NCBI GenBank assembly: GCA_905250025.1
Contig: CAJNOJ010000095.1
Coordinates: 62,001 to 126,000 of the forward strand
Direction: 5' to 3'
Origin: Adineta ricciae
Lineage: Eukaryota; Rotifera; Eurotatoria; Adinetida; Adinetidae
Length of the DNA stretch: 64,000 bases
Below the pieces are notes generated by a model. The model did no database searches. It had not been told where the DNA came from and saw nothing but the letters and a program-made list of their open reading frames with translations. Position 1 is the stretch's first letter, and each line of letters starts with the position of its first letter. The translations under genes were made by a program, and so were the position numbers. This document shows positions 1 through 12,384 of this stretch, piece after piece.

Positions 1-195
1 AGAAAAACGTACACATACGAGAGAGTAAAACAAAACTGTTTTTCTTTTCTTTCACATCAAGCAATCACAGGCATACACAGCAAAGATCATACGTATTTAG
101 CCTATTCAAATGAGATTTTGAGTATGATGAAAAGACGAGGCAAGAAGGAGAGAAATATAAACAAATCATTCTTCCATTGTTTTTCGATTTTCGAG

Positions 196-1080
196 CTAAC
201 CCATACTTCCAGGCATTTGAGTTTGTGCTGTAGGAGGTGGATACATGCTCGGAGCACTAATATTCGAAAAATTGTTTTGTTGTTGTGGTTGTTGTTGTGC
301 TGTGCGACTCTTGAAGAATCGTGTTTCCTTGTAAACGAACCAAATACAACAAGCCCAAAGGAAAAAGTTTAAAAATCCAAATATAACTGAAACAATAATG
401 TTAGCATAAGTGCCAGCTGAAACGAAAATTGATGCATTTTTCATGAGAGATGGCAACAAAGAACTTACATTGAACTTGTGTACATCCTAAAGAACTACAA
501 GTGGAAAATTGTTGTACAACATTATCGTATGAAGTCGCGCTACGGATATTTGTGACGCCTTGTGCCCATGCTGAGCTACCAGCAATCCAAAAAATTGTCC
601 AAATGACGGTAATAACTAAATCAATGATTGGGAAACGCTCGTCATTTCGGTATTGACGGTCCATGAGGACGTACATGACGGCAAATGCAAGGGATAATAA
701 CATGGCTGTAACACCAGTGAAAACGAAGAATTCCGCAGATGGTTTTATATCATTTGAAACCGACAAATTTATCGAAGAATTACCTATAGTAATAACAGAA
801 TTTTGTAAGTTATAAGGATAGGACCAGTCGGCTTCTGCATTGCTTGTGTTGGAAAATTGAATTATCAACGAGGAACTACCATTACATGCAGTAGCAAAAG
901 CGAAGATAGCAAAAATGAACTGAAGTAGCCGAATGAGGCCACGTGGCTCTGAAATCGAGAAATACCGTCGTTTGTCAAGGTTATCAGATTGAGAACGGAT
1001 GAACTGGCAAACTCACCTTTGAAGATTCCGAAGTAAGCTGTCATTGTATTTACTGAGATTTTTGATTGCAAAGAATCCAT
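196..1080 (-). CDS. synaptophysin-family vesicle membrane protein
   Basis: Four-transmembrane MARVEL-type protein of synaptic and secretory vesicles. Exons on the minus strand are 1017-1080, 469-948 and 196-416, giving about 254 residues, close to the family's usual length before the tail. Seen in the sequence: after the first junction the protein reads KEPRGLIRLLQFIFAIFAFA, the usual first-membrane segment. A later WIAGSSAWAQG block and a C-terminal VSVIFGFLNFFLWACCIWFV helix followed by YKET are diagnostic of synaptophysin/synaptoporin. The cytoplasmic tail is short and rich in Gln, Pro and Tyr, ending PGSMG. Cys residues lie in the luminal loop (CSSLGCTQVQ). The start is the first ATG of the exon. 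It could equally be named synaptoporin or pantophysin; the subfamily is not decided. Confidence 0.9.
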
Positions 1081-1174
1081 TCAGAAAACGACGTAATACA
1101 GTAGCGAATCTAGATTAAAAAAAAATGCATAAGGGATTTTGTATGTCATCCGTAGATAATACTGAGGCCAGAAA

Positions 1175-1280
1175 ATGGATTCCTCTGCTAGTAATCCTCA
1201 TTCTTTCTTCCTTTCTCATACAAATGGTCGATCACTCGCACCATATGTTATCAGACTAGCACATATCTATCGACGTAAAC
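1175..1280 (+). other. possible 5' coding exon, unassigned
   Basis: An ATG opens 35 codons that end exactly at a strong donor (GTAAGT at 1281). The reading looks protein-like (MDSSASNPHSFFLSHTNGRS at the start), but I could not connect it in frame to a following exon. It may be an upstream exon of the receptor gene that begins near 1.88 kb, or chance. Bases 1363-1860 hold pyrimidine- and purine-rich stretches and a 118-codon open frame from 1489 that has no ATG and no recognisable domain. Confidence 0.25.
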
Positions 1281-1875
1281 GTGTAAGTATTTCTTTTCTG
1301 ATATATACCTTCATCTTGGATTGTGCGTTGACGACAATAATATTCCGTTCGATGGCTGAATGAATGAGTGAAAGGCACTGACTATTCTCTTGGTTTTTTT
1401 CTTTTCTTTCTCTGTCTTTTTCTCTTTTTTCCTTATGACTCAGCAATGCAGGTGTAAAGAGTAAGAGAAATTTCTCTTCAGCAAATATTTGCCGACGGGT
1501 GTAGACCAGAATAGAGCATCAAGAACACAGAAAAGAAGCTTAAAAGCGAGCGAAAGAGATGTAAAACGACAAGAGTATCGTATTCTTTCGAATAAAATTC
1601 TTTTTTCTCACTTGAAGAGAAGAAAAGAAAGAAAAAGCAACTTATACGATGTAGAAAAAAAAAGAAAAAAGGACAAGAACGACGAGTTTTATTTCAAATG
1701 TTTGATAATATTAAAGCAAATTGCTTTCTGTGTAATTATTTTTTATAGGCATGATCTTCATCTCCAACAGAGGAAACGATTCGAATATATTCGTTTCGAA
1801 AAGAAAGGAAAAGAGCGATTGGTGCATGCGGACGTCTTAAGCTGAAAAATCATCTGTTCAGATATAGCCTCCCTA

Positions 1876-3984
1876 ATGATATGTTCTTATTTGATAACGT
1901 GTCCACCAATTGTTAATAGAATTGAAGTAAATCTTGCTTTTTGACATTGTTTGTCTGGCATATATTGATCGACAATGAAGTGTCACTGTAAATATTGTTT
2001 ACCACGGTTTTTCTGTGAAACAAAGGCGGAAAACGATTTTTGTTACTATCGACATTCGATTCATACCAATGAGAGTAGTGATTTCGGCTGCGTTCAAGCA
2101 GATGTTGCTCGATTTTTAGTGAGTTAACATTCATTGAATCGAAAGAATTCGACATTTCTTCAATTCAGTGCAATACAAGCGATGCAAATTATCGAACAGA
2201 ATGCTGTTCGTCATTCTTTTGCAATATTAATTATCGATTAGTAAATGGTTCAATTACATGTAAGTTTTCCATGTTGAATCTAATGAGAGTTGTCATGAAG
2301 TTCCTGAGAAAGGAGGGTACTAATGAAGGAATCTGCGAGATGTGAAAGGATTCCAACATGAAACTTAATCTCGTCTTTCTTGTTCAAATTAGCGTCAAGT
2401 ATGAAATCGATAACGACAGAGCACGATCACACGAATCGATTACATACTACCATTGTGGTAGGCGCACTTGTCGTTATTGCAGTGTTCGTTTTGATGATGT
2501 ACTATGCATACAAACGAAGGTAAATTGATGATGTTTGTCCAAACGAAATTGATACATTTCGATTCTTTCAGATTTCAATCTCTCTGGTCGTCATCAGTGA
2601 AATCGAATACAATTATTGATGATGAAAACAGCTCAGAAGTACATGTGAAACATCGCAAGTTGCCACTGTCATTTCCAGTTGATCGCCGTTCTGATACAAT
2701 ATCGTGGAATTCGGAATCATCTGAGCATCACGATCAGACGACTGTTCTTGTAAAATTGATTAATATGAAATCATTTTATTTGAAAACGTTCCTGTTCACC
2801 TAGGAAACACGGCGTATGAACAAGGAAATAACTTTTCTTGGACAACTCGGTCAAGGACGTCATGCGCGTGTACGTCTTGGTCTCATTGGCCAACAGTATC
2901 GTGCTATTAAAATGTATGAAAGTAGATTCCAAAATGAATTCGAACGTGAACGAGCCATTTTTCAAACTGATCTTATTCAACACCCGAACATTCTCGGTAT
3001 TTGATATTACTCGACATCTTTCTTAACTTCTCTCTCAACACTTCTTTCATTTTATTTTTCAGCGTTTTTCGGCGCAGATCTTTTCGCTAAAGGCGCTGAC
3101 ACCTGCCATATGTTAATCTTCGAATATCATCCAAACGGTACACTTCACGACGTTCTCAACGGAAATAAAAGCGACCAAATGATCACGATAGAACAATTAT
3201 TGCAATATTCCATATCATTATGCGATGGTCTTGCTCATCTACACGCAATCAAATATGGAACACATGGTAATAATCGATATTGATTTAAGCTGTTCTGATC
3301 CGACAAGTCTATTCATTTAGATGTTTTTAAGCCACAGATGGCGCATTGTGATATCAAAAGCTCAAATATTCTAGTTAAATCGAACGGTGACTGTTGCTTG
3401 TCAGATTTTAGTCTAGCAGTTCGTTGTCATCCGTATGTATTCTCATCTTCTGCTTGGATTTAGTTGAGGTGACTTTACCTGCTTTTCCTTTAGACACACG
3501 AATGAGATTCAAGGCGGTGGTATCGCACGTCTCTCTCATCGTGTAGGCACAAAACTCTACATGCCACCTGAACTTCTCGATAAAAATGTTATTTTCAATT
3601 TTGACCGCATTAGTGCATATCAACAAGGTGATATGTACTCATTAGCACTTGTTCTTTGGGAAATTGGAAACTGTTGCTGTTCAATAATGCACATACGACC
3701 GTATGAAAATCAATTACCATGTAGTTTCAATGTTGATCATTTAATTCAACTTGTGTGCGTCGAACAAAAACGTCCATTGAGCTGTATTACTACATCTGAT
3801 CCGGTAAGAATACTTGGTCATCGTAGAATCGAATGTCATCTGTTGTTTTGCTTTCGATTAGATTCTCATATCATTTTTCAATTTGTTAAATTTCTATTGG
3901 TGTCAAGATCCATGTGCACGTCAATCTGCTGCGAATCTTCAAGATCAACTTCGACAATTACGTCAAATGAATACTAGTTCCTAG
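1876..3984 (+). CDS. TGF-beta/activin type I receptor-like Ser/Thr kinase with altered catalytic motifs; 5' end uncertain
   Basis: Membrane receptor kinase. Exons: (1876-1926), 1981-2118, 2169-2259, 2393-2519, 2572-2749, 2804-2996, 3063-3266, 3321-3432, 3494-3803 and 3862-3984, all in frame; 491 residues from 1981. The extracellular part has the three-finger toxin-fold cysteine pattern, starting CHCKYC and ending ECCSSFFCN. One transmembrane helix follows (TIVVGALVVIAVFVLMMYYA). The kinase shows GQGRHARV, the lysine in RAIKMYE, VGTKLYMPPE, and VCVEQKRP, which is typical of type I receptors. Odd points: the catalytic loop reads HCD instead of HRD, the metal site reads DFS instead of DLG, and no SGSGSG GS-box precedes the kinase. 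AATAAA lies near 4081. The signal peptide exon was not found, so the start is a guess. Confidence 0.85.
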
Positions 3985-5504
3985 TCTGATAGATATGCTT
4001 ATTTTTGTGCTTGTCTCAGTTGTCAGTCAGATATAAATATGATTCATATGCTTTTCTATTTTGTATGATTTCATTGCAAATAAAATAAATATAAAACTTT
4101 CGTATCGTGAATCCCAACGCATCATTCGAAAGGAATGCAAAACCATCGCCGAATCAACTTTTTGCTAATTCATTCTGAAACAGCCGAATGGCTTTGTCGA
4201 CGTTCGTTGATTTCAACAAACTGATGCATTGAGTACCATCTACATACGCAATCACGTGATCGAATAAGACCAGTCCGATGATCTTTGATATTGTTACCGA
4301 TATGACAATTTTACCATGCAAGAAGAGTATTCGGCAATTTTCAGCTGTCAACCTTTCGACAATTACGAAATTCATGCGCTTGTTGAATTACTTTGTTGAA
4401 GCTCAATGTGTAGTTCAGCATTAATTTTGCCAGTTTATCAAACGGCACGTAGATTGTAAATTAGTTCACTGATGACTACTGAAAGGATAATTTTATTCTT
4501 CTTTTATCGCAAAAAAAAACATGTTTCTATATTTATCTAGAAAACAGATGCAATAAACACAGATACTCGATCCGTTATAAACTATATTTGCGTTTCATAA
4601 CTATGCATCTAATAGTGTTTTTAACTGACACTTCTAGATTTCGAATCCATTTATGTCTCAGTCATACATATATAATGTTTGACAGATTTATATGGCTACT
4701 GAGCGCAGGATATTTATGCGATTGCGATAGTGATTAGTAAGGTGCACCTTCAATAGCTACTATTTCATTAGTAATTAATAATACAAGATAACTAAACCAA
4801 AAGACGGGTAGTGTAGGTAATATTCAGTGAATCGAGTACGCAACAACATCGCTTTCTCGATGACACTACTACTTAGGTGCAAGAGTATTTTAGTAAAAGA
4901 TGAGCGAGTACGTCATCAAGATATAGGAAAAAGATTTTATTGATCATGTCAAACGTGCGCAATATCGGTTCTTTCAAGTTCCATTCCGCATGTCAGAAAC
5001 AATTTGAGTACTCAATTCACTGATGTTTTGGAAGATCTCCTGCTCTACTGGAATTCCTCTGTATGACATGCGGTAGGTGTACCCAGACGTTCGTGCTATC
5101 TCTACCGGTTTATAATTATAATATTTATCACGTAAAGTCTTTTTAATTGATCGTCTGGAGTCCAAAGAGCTCGATTACATAACAATCAACTTTGCTTGTC
5201 GCATGTGTTCTAGTTTTTTTTTGTTTTTTTATTTTCACATGCCGCCTTGGTGTGCGTTGATTAGAGAGAAAGAGAAATCTTTTCTTTTTTTTTCCTTTCC
5301 TTTCATATTAGTTGCTCGAAAGTAAGAAAATGGGCGTAGACGAGAAGAGACTAAACCGATGAAAAAAGAATACTAATGCTTTTCTCCATATATGAATCAG
5401 CTATCATGTTGTTGACCGTCCTTGCTTACAATAGCGTCGAATGATTTTGTTTTTCTCGTTATTATTCCACGAATCAATGAAAGTGTTTGACTTTTCCTTC
5501 GTAG
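3985..5504 (+). other. intergenic, no supported gene
   Basis: Between the receptor stop and the nuclear-receptor ATG. Short open frames occur on the minus strand (4154-4375 and 4974-5165) but have no family features or convincing splice partners. A pyrimidine tract ending TTCCTTCGTAG lies immediately before the ATG at 5505 and looks like a 5' UTR cis- or trans-splice acceptor. Confidence 0.5.
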
Positions 5505-7108
5505 ATGAATGTGACTTTTGATAATCGATTAAGTCGAAGTTTGGAGTTGTATCCGTCGGTAATTATTGAAGATTCTATCGATGAATGTTTAGTCGACCCG
5601 AATCTAAGTGTATCGGCGATGATCGACCAGGTAAGAGGCGTTGTCTGCGAAGTCTGCTCTAGTTATTCTGCTGTTTAGTACAATATTTCGACGAAAAATG
5701 ATGTCGAGAAAAAGTTGACTAAAAAGGATTTGACTTGTGCTGTATGTGGTGCCCAAGCCTTTGGCTATAATTTTGATCAGATTTCATGTGAAAGTTGTAA
5801 AGGTATGATAATCTTGTTCAAGAAAAATATTTTCTATAGAAATTTTCTCTTTCAGCTTTCTTTCGACGCAATGCCTTGAAGAATTTGGTAAACTAATTTG
5901 TTTTTCCTATTTTTTTTTTGTACTTTTATCCCTTTATTTAGAAAGATTTACAATGTCGATTTTCTGGTACTTGTGATGTAACAGCTGAAACGCGTCGGCA
6001 CTGCTCTCACTGTCGGATTAAGAAATGTTTTGCAGTAGGTATGTGATAGATGTATGATGACTCATCTCACAAAGAAAAAAGTGCGTTCGTGTACGGGTGA
6101 AAGGTCATACGCACCTGATACAAAGAAAAAAAGAAAAACGCTCGATGTTAAAATCAAATTCAATAAATTAGATGAACATTAGAAAGTAAACATTCGTTTA
6201 GGTATGAGAAAAGAATGGATACGAAGTGAAGAAGAAAAACAAAAACGGCTCGGTCAATTGAAACACACTCGTCGTCATAAGTTATCTCTGGAACATATTA
6301 AAGTTTGTACAGTACAAATCCATTCGCTATTCCAAACTATTTTTCAACTTTTAAGAAGACACCTGTACCTCAGTCTATATCTCCATACTATTCGTCAAAT
6401 TTGACTTCACTCGATCGCGTTCGTCTGAATAATATTACGCATTGTTATGATCAATTCAGTCGTGAACCAAGTACATTGTGCATGTCTCGTCCTCCCGAAA
6501 GCCTCAAATTGCGTATCCATGAATTCTACGACCGAAAACGACCAGTCTTTGTCAACCTGATCAACTATTTTAAGCATTTACCGGAATTACAAGCGCTTCA
6601 CGTTGATGATCAAGTTCACTTAATCAAGCAAAATCTTCGTTTGATCGGTCCTTTAAACTATGCGCTTATCAGAACATATAAGACTCAACATGTCGTTCCA
6701 AAAATTGAAACAGTCGGTTGTGTAAATAACGCTAATATTCATTGCATGTATCGTTCCCTGGCAGATATGTTTATGGGATTCACTAAATATGATCCAATAA
6801 TTATAAAGATATTTCTTATTATTTTATTCTTTACATCCGATGCTGTCACAACAACATCGATCTTTCAAATCACACGATACGAGCAATCGAAGCGTATTAA
6901 AGACATCCAATATTCATATTTAGAATTGCTATGGCTGTACATGCTGGAGAAATTCGGCGAACGAGATGCAATAATTTTATTTACGAAGATGATAACGAAA
7001 TACTTACATATCCAAGTAGTCGTTGATCAGATTGATTCCATTGTTCGAATGAATAGCGATGTGGATAAAATCGATTCGTTGATGCAGACCATCTTGCAGT
7101 TGACCTGA
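5505..7108 (+). CDS. NR1J/DHR96-like nuclear receptor
   Basis: Ligand-regulated transcription factor. Exons 5505-5630, 5679-5802, 5856-5887, 5942-6038, 6202-6302 and 6356-7108 give 410 residues. The DNA-binding domain (about 62-128) has all eight zinc cysteines: 62, 65, 79, 82 and 99, 105, 115, 118. Its P-box CESCKAFFRRNAL is characteristic of the VDR/DHR96 (NR1I/NR1J) group, and CRIKKCFAVGMRKEWI ends the second finger. The ligand-binding domain occupies exon 6 and carries the signature-like DDQVHLIKQNLRLIGPLNYA. No obvious AF-2 activation helix is visible at the C-terminus (ends MQTILQLT). The exon 5 to 6 junction uses a 53-bp intron with a polypyrimidine tract. An acceptor-like AG directly precedes the ATG. 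Confidence 0.9.
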
Positions 7109-8666
7109 TTGTGAACGAGAGTCATCCGCCAAGAAGTAATCTCATCTGTATTATAGAATCTGATTTTCTTATTTTAATTAGGCAAATAAATACATGTGCA
7201 CATAATTAATTTTCGTTCGAGTATTGTTATGTGTGTTAAAAGAGGAAATCTGTCTAATATTGCGTGACAATAGCGCTTACAGGTAGGAGAGAAAGAAGGA
7301 AACATTCCGAGATGTTTCTCACGATTATGAAGCAACTATAGAGAAGAAAACGTCAATTGTGAATACTTGAATCAAATAGAGCAATTTTTCTATCTCCACT
7401 GGATCGTATCGAAAGAGTAATATGACTGTAATTTGGTAATTAGTCTGTTTTGATGACACATGATGAATTGTATTACGAAAACATAGCGAGTTACCGATGA
7501 ACTCGTTACTATGTTGTGCAAAATAACAGAGTATTAACTTCTGTTATTCAATCCAATTACCGTCAGTATGTTCATTGCGGATTATGACTTTCTCGATAGA
7601 AGATGTTTTGCGTAATAAATCTTCTTTGGTTCTGATGTGTTGAATGATTTATGATCTGTTTTGTTTTCTTCCAACAAGGACATGAACTGATTGAAAAATT
7701 GAATATTATCGAAGTCATCACATACGCACACTTACTGTGATGCTTGATATAGTGAGAAGGCGGTCCAGACAGCAACAGCTAAGGTGACAATCAATCAACA
7801 TATGAGAAGATCTATATGTACATTGAAGTGAGACCACTCAAGATAGAAATCACATCAAACATAATATTTGCTAAATAGGTGTCAACGACAAGGTCTGTAC
7901 CATTGCGAATACACGCGAAAACAATCATCAAGAACATATATGTATCTTTAGGCAATTTTGAATTTTCGACTGATAAGTTCAGAGAGTTGGTTATCATTTC
8001 GATTAATTTTCGATATGTGAATGCACGCGTAGAAACGACAGAATCATCCAGTTGATCAGAGAAGAGAAAGAGAGAAAGAGAAAGTAAAGCAGCAATGAAA
8101 ACGGACAAAAGTATTGTCTTTATAAGAATGAAAGAGAGAGAGGGAGAGAAAGAATGTATATATAGCACAGAACATATCCGCACGTCTTTGTATTCGCCAC
8201 TTGACTCATTTATTTTCTAGCACCATTTGTGTACTTTTGAATTATTACAATCAATTTCATCATGCACGTCTAATTTTTATTAGCTCTTTACTGTGAAAGC
8301 AGACATCGATATCGAGTATTGAAGAAAAAAAACACACACACGCATCGTAAGTTTTCTTTTTCGTACATTCAAACATGATTCTGCGCGAATAGATCACGAT
8401 CAAGATAATCAATTTCTAGTAAGTGTATTGCCTTCTGGACAAACCGTCGATGTTCAAAGACAATATCATCCACATGTTCTTCTCCTGATAGACAGATTCC
8501 CGCTGCGTTCGATGTGCCGCCCAATGTAAACTTATGCAACATTTTCATTAATCGAGATTAGTTATAATATTTTTTGCCTCTCTCTCATCTCAATCGTATA
8601 CACATGTTTTGCATGCATTCAATCATCTTGAAATAAGTCTAGAAAAATTCTTGTATTAAATAGCAT
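7109..8666 (-). other. intergenic; one weak signal-peptide-like ORF at 7812-8183 (-)
   Basis: Mostly featureless AT-rich sequence. On the minus strand 7812-8183 is open for 123 codons with a hydrophobic start (TILLSVFIAALLSLSLFLF) followed by a soluble-looking segment (TYRKLIEMITNSLNLSVENS). Its hydrophobic part coincides with a GA/CT-rich low-complexity tract near 8060-8155, so it may be chance. I do not recognise a family. Confidence 0.3.
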
Positions 8667-8739
8667 GGGGATGTAGCTCACTTGGTAGAGCGCTCGCTTT
8701 GCATGCGAGAGGCACCGGGATCGATGCCCGGCATCTCCA
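8667..8739 (+). tRNA. tRNA-Ala (anticodon UGC)
   Basis: A 73-nt cloverleaf. The acceptor stem GGGGATG pairs with CATCTCC with one G-T pair, and the discriminator base is A. The D-arm is GCTC...GAGC, the anticodon stem CTCGC/GCGAG encloses loop TTTGCAT with anticodon TGC, and the T-arm is CCGGG/CCCGG. No CCA is encoded and no intron is present. A short T-run at about 8753-8757 can serve as the Pol III terminator. Confidence 0.97.
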
Positions 8740-9795
8740 GTTAACTTTCTATTTTTGCTTTCTCCACTCTACTGTGACGTGCAGGTATCTCTTCTTTTCG
8801 TTCCCATTTCGAGCTGAAGACAATTTGATCTTTCGTTTTGAACAGTACCATTAACGCACGGAATCAAATTGAACAAAAGAATAAAGAGAGAGAGAGAAAG
8901 AAAAATATCAATTGAATCACCTTGAATGACAACTTTCTTTGTTCATATAAAGATCAACTTTCATACGCTTGCAAGGATTTCTAATGAAGAAGATCATATT
9001 CATATTCACAAAGTTTTTTTTTCACATTTGTTTTGAGTTGAGACTAAGTTCGAAGCCTGCGGCAGTCCTCAAGCCAATTAACACCATTGTCATTTATCTG
9101 ATTTATTTTTGTCGTCGAACATTACTTGTCACCGAAACGGGTTATTAGCGGGCTGAACTGTCGTCTGTCTCGAGTTAATAATTAAGTACGAAAGTTTTGC
9201 TTTTTCACCCTTCGTAAGTTAATTGACTTGGACAGTGAGATGATATATGCGTTGTACGGAGTAAATTAGTTACCGTATGCTGAATGTCGATGTGTTTAAT
9301 GATCACCTTCGTCTTTCAATAGAAATTTATCACTTCTCAAGGGACAGAGAAAGTATGCACATCATTTTAATCTTTATGCTGATCGAGAATAGTTGTTACG
9401 TTAGGTATCCTTCCAATGGACGACAACAAAAACACTTCGATCGGATTAGGTTTGTATCATAATACGACCCCGATGATCATTAGCATGCTGCCACCTTGAC
9501 CAGAGATATTCTTATGTAAATATAGACGCAGTATGTGTGAGCCAGAACATATTTGATTATGATAAACATGTTGAATGCATTATTTTCGAAATAGTTTGTT
9601 CACTTGTCTTTGTTACATTGATCAGCGCGTATAGATGATAACGTTCGATTCTGTCTGATAATGTAAACAATCAATACATCATTTCGAATTTATTATCTCT
9701 TTTTTCTCTTCGATGTGTGTTTGTCTTCATTAATCATCAAATCATCCTTTATTATGTCTATTCCATTGCTTTGTTTTTTCGTTTTCAGGTTAACC
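8740..9795. other. intergenic, nothing supported
   Basis: Contains a GA-rich low-complexity stretch near 8880-8905 and short chance frames only. A TTCGTTTTCAG acceptor-like site at 9779-9789 lies just upstream of the next start codon. Confidence 0.5.
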
Positions 9796-11800
9796 ATGTT
9801 ATCAAGTATTTTGATTGTCCTCTTTTTATTCGATTGCTGTCAAACGGACTTGGTAGAAAATAGAAGAGAATATGGCTTACGTACGTTTTTTGTTGTATGT
9901 TATGCAGGAAAAGAGATTTTGTTGATTCTCCTAGGATTCAAACAAGCAATTGTCGATGCCATGAAGAGAATCGATGATCTTGCGATCAGTAAGTATGAAT
10001 TGAGTTCGTTCGATGGAATCATTTTTGCCATTCCTATCTTTCTTAACGACAGATTGTCCACCTACTAGTTTTTTCTACAATGGTTCGTGTTATTTTTATC
10101 TACCACCGAAACAATTGGACACTCTGAATGGAATCGGCTTGGGCGATGTATCCGTTGACGAAGGTACGAAAAGAGTTCGAGTGGTGCGATTGAAAAATAT
10201 GGGAGTAAACGAATGATGTGATATAGAAATAGTTGCCAACGAGAGTGTACATTTAACGATGGTCAGTCTTTGTTTTAGCTTCTGCACGGTGTCGTTTCTT
10301 CCGTGCAAAACTTTGGGATATCGAAACAGTGAATGAATTTGATTATGTTATTGGACGGATCTACAATCAAATGCAATCATTTGATAGTCCTCGTATTGCT
10401 GTTAATTTCACACAGGGAAAACATGGTAGGTTCAATTTCTTGCCAGTTTGGCACGCTATACTGGTTTTGGGATTGTAGTATTGAAACTTTACAAGAGAAT
10501 GGGCGAGCAGCAGTTTTTAACAGTTGGTAACATTAATGATTATTCATTGATTTATAAATCACTACCTGATGTACCGGCAGCAAATACATGTTTGATTATT
10601 GATATTAGCAAAGCAACTCGACGAGTATCTTTAGAAGAGAAGTTTCGTTTAGAACGTCGAAGTAATCACTATGTTTGTAAAATGAGTAAGATTAGATTGA
10701 TTTTCTAGTCAGTTTATTATATCTGATTTTCTTTCTAGAAATCAATAGTTGCTATAATAATACACGCTGTGGACGGCATGGAACATGCAAAAATTTGATC
10801 GTTAAATACACATGCATATGCAATTTTATGTACACAGGAGAGTTCTGCGATAAATGTAAGTAACACAACTAGTCATGTGGCGCCATCTACACCGACAACG
10901 TTATATACATAAATTAATTAATTACGATAGGATCTGAAACGATTCGTTTTAATCACTTCTCTGGGAAATGGTGTCAGTTCTGATCGGCATAGTGGTACTA
11001 TCTGTAGTCACCCTTTTGCAGAATAATAATCATCTTGACGAAAAAGGAAGATGTTCTACATTCGAAATAAATTCATCGTCCATTGATCACTTTGATGAGC
11101 CACATGTCCTAAACAACTATAAGCGATGTACCGGTCACTTTCATTTATCGTTCATTTATCTGTCTTATCGTTTCGATCCTGAATTCATGCGAATAACCAT
11201 GGTTCATCAATCGTGAATGTACACATGTAGAGATCATGATTGAAAAACAAGGAAGTTGTCTGTTCAATTGAGAGGAATGAATCATTGAGACATACATAGG
11301 TAAAGCTACGTATAGACAAAGCGAATCTAGTTTAATGCATATGACAAAAGGTAACGTCATCCATTATTCAAAAAAGATAATAATGGATTGTCTGTTTCGT
11401 GTTGTTCGAATGATCATCATGAACTTTTATCCGTTCGAATTTCGACATTTGACAAATTGAAAAAAGATGACTCGCTTTTTTCGCTAACATCATATTTATA
11501 ACGTTTACTTTCTTCTTTTTTTTTCTTGTTTCTAGTGAGCAGTTACAGTGTTCAGTCGATTATTGGCTTGATATTTATCTGTTTAGCAATCTTAATTCTC
11601 TTCTTTCATTCGATTTTCGATGGTTCACATCGATTGAAAGATACAAAACAAGACCTCGCTCATAGAAAAAAGTAAGTGAGAACAAACGACCATCCACATC
11701 AAAGATTTCTCTTCATTTGCAAATATCAATTAGCCATTCAATCTCATCCTCAAGTCTAATGTTTTCTCTCTCTCTCCCCCTATCAAGTAGAGATAAATGA
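9796..11800 (+). CDS. C-type-lectin-like/EGF single-pass membrane protein, copy 1 (divergent)
   Basis: Exons 9796-9880, 9935-9988, 10053-10163, 10279-10425, 10479-10685, 10739-10855, 11536-11671 and 11734-11800 give about 307 residues. Order: signal peptide (MLSSILIVLFLFDCC), a short linker, a degenerate C-type-lectin-like domain (NCPPTSFFYNGSCYF ... NTCLIIDIS ... SNHYVCK), one EGF-like module (CGRHGTCKNLI...CICNFMYTGEFCD), a transmembrane helix (SVQSIIGLIFICLAILILFF), and a short basic tail. The lectin core lacks the WIG-type tryptophans and any EPN/QPD or WND calcium/sugar motif. Exon sizes (54 and 117 nt) and phases match copy 2 at 15.5 kb. The 10856-11535 intron is unusually long. If the last intron is not spliced, translation stops at 11676. 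An upstream in-frame ATG lies at 9754. Confidence 0.8.
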
Positions 11801-12384
11801 ACCGTTTATTATTATATAAAAAAAAACACGAGAAAACAAAGAAGAAAGAAGACATTCGTTTGTTGATATGTTCAATGATGATGGATCACACTGCGGTGTC
11901 CCCCAATTAAAAGTAGGGCGGCGAGACACATTGAGAGTAGATGATATCATTATTTTCGAATTTACTATTGCTTATAAGGATAGGAGACAATTATAGAGGA
12001 AAGATAGTGAAACCGGGATTGAGCTTGCATCATTTTCATTGACTATCTATTGATCAAAATTCAATGTGAATGATGCATCAACTATATAACACTGGACTCG
12101 TTTGTTATACAACGTTTTTTTTATTTTCTCTTTCATTCGACTGGACGATGATGATGATGATAAATGCGATCATGAGAGTATAGACGAACGCACACTATCT
12201 ACGCACATTTATCTTTCGTGAGCATCTGTTGCAATGACAAAAAAGGGAGAAAACGAATATATCTTACACAACTCGTCGTTTTGAACGTAACTTTTTCTTT
12301 TGCTTTCCTTTCATTTACATCATATATGTAACGAAAAGAACAATCAACCATGAACTTCATTTCCTTCCTGTTCATTTTAGTTTG
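11801..12384. other. intergenic / 5' flank of the STRA6-like gene
   Basis: Contains a GAT repeat at about 12146-12162 and a TTCATTTTAG acceptor-like site ending at 12380, five bases before the next ATG, consistent with a 5' UTR intron or trans-splice site. No gene is supported. Confidence 0.5.

Noticed and set aside
1489-1845. 118-codon plus frame rich in Lys and Arg
   Set aside because: No ATG near the start, composition follows A-rich DNA, and no family features; could not be spliced into the receptor.
6305-6355. Frame jump in the nuclear receptor between the DNA- and ligand-binding domains
   Set aside because: A 53-bp intron (6303-6355) with a good polypyrimidine tract and phase 0 on both sides explains it; no frameshift is needed.
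10448-10530. Overlapping frames suggesting lectin copy 1 is a frameshifted pseudogene
   Set aside because: A 53-bp GT-AG intron at 10426-10478 of normal size removes the stop and restores a single frame through the lectin and EGF exons, so the gene reads as intact.
10968-11216. Hydrophobic 82-codon frame inside the long intron of lectin copy 1 as an alternative membrane exon
   Set aside because: No acceptor in the right phase joins it to the EGF exon, and the 11536 exon matches the paralogue precisely.
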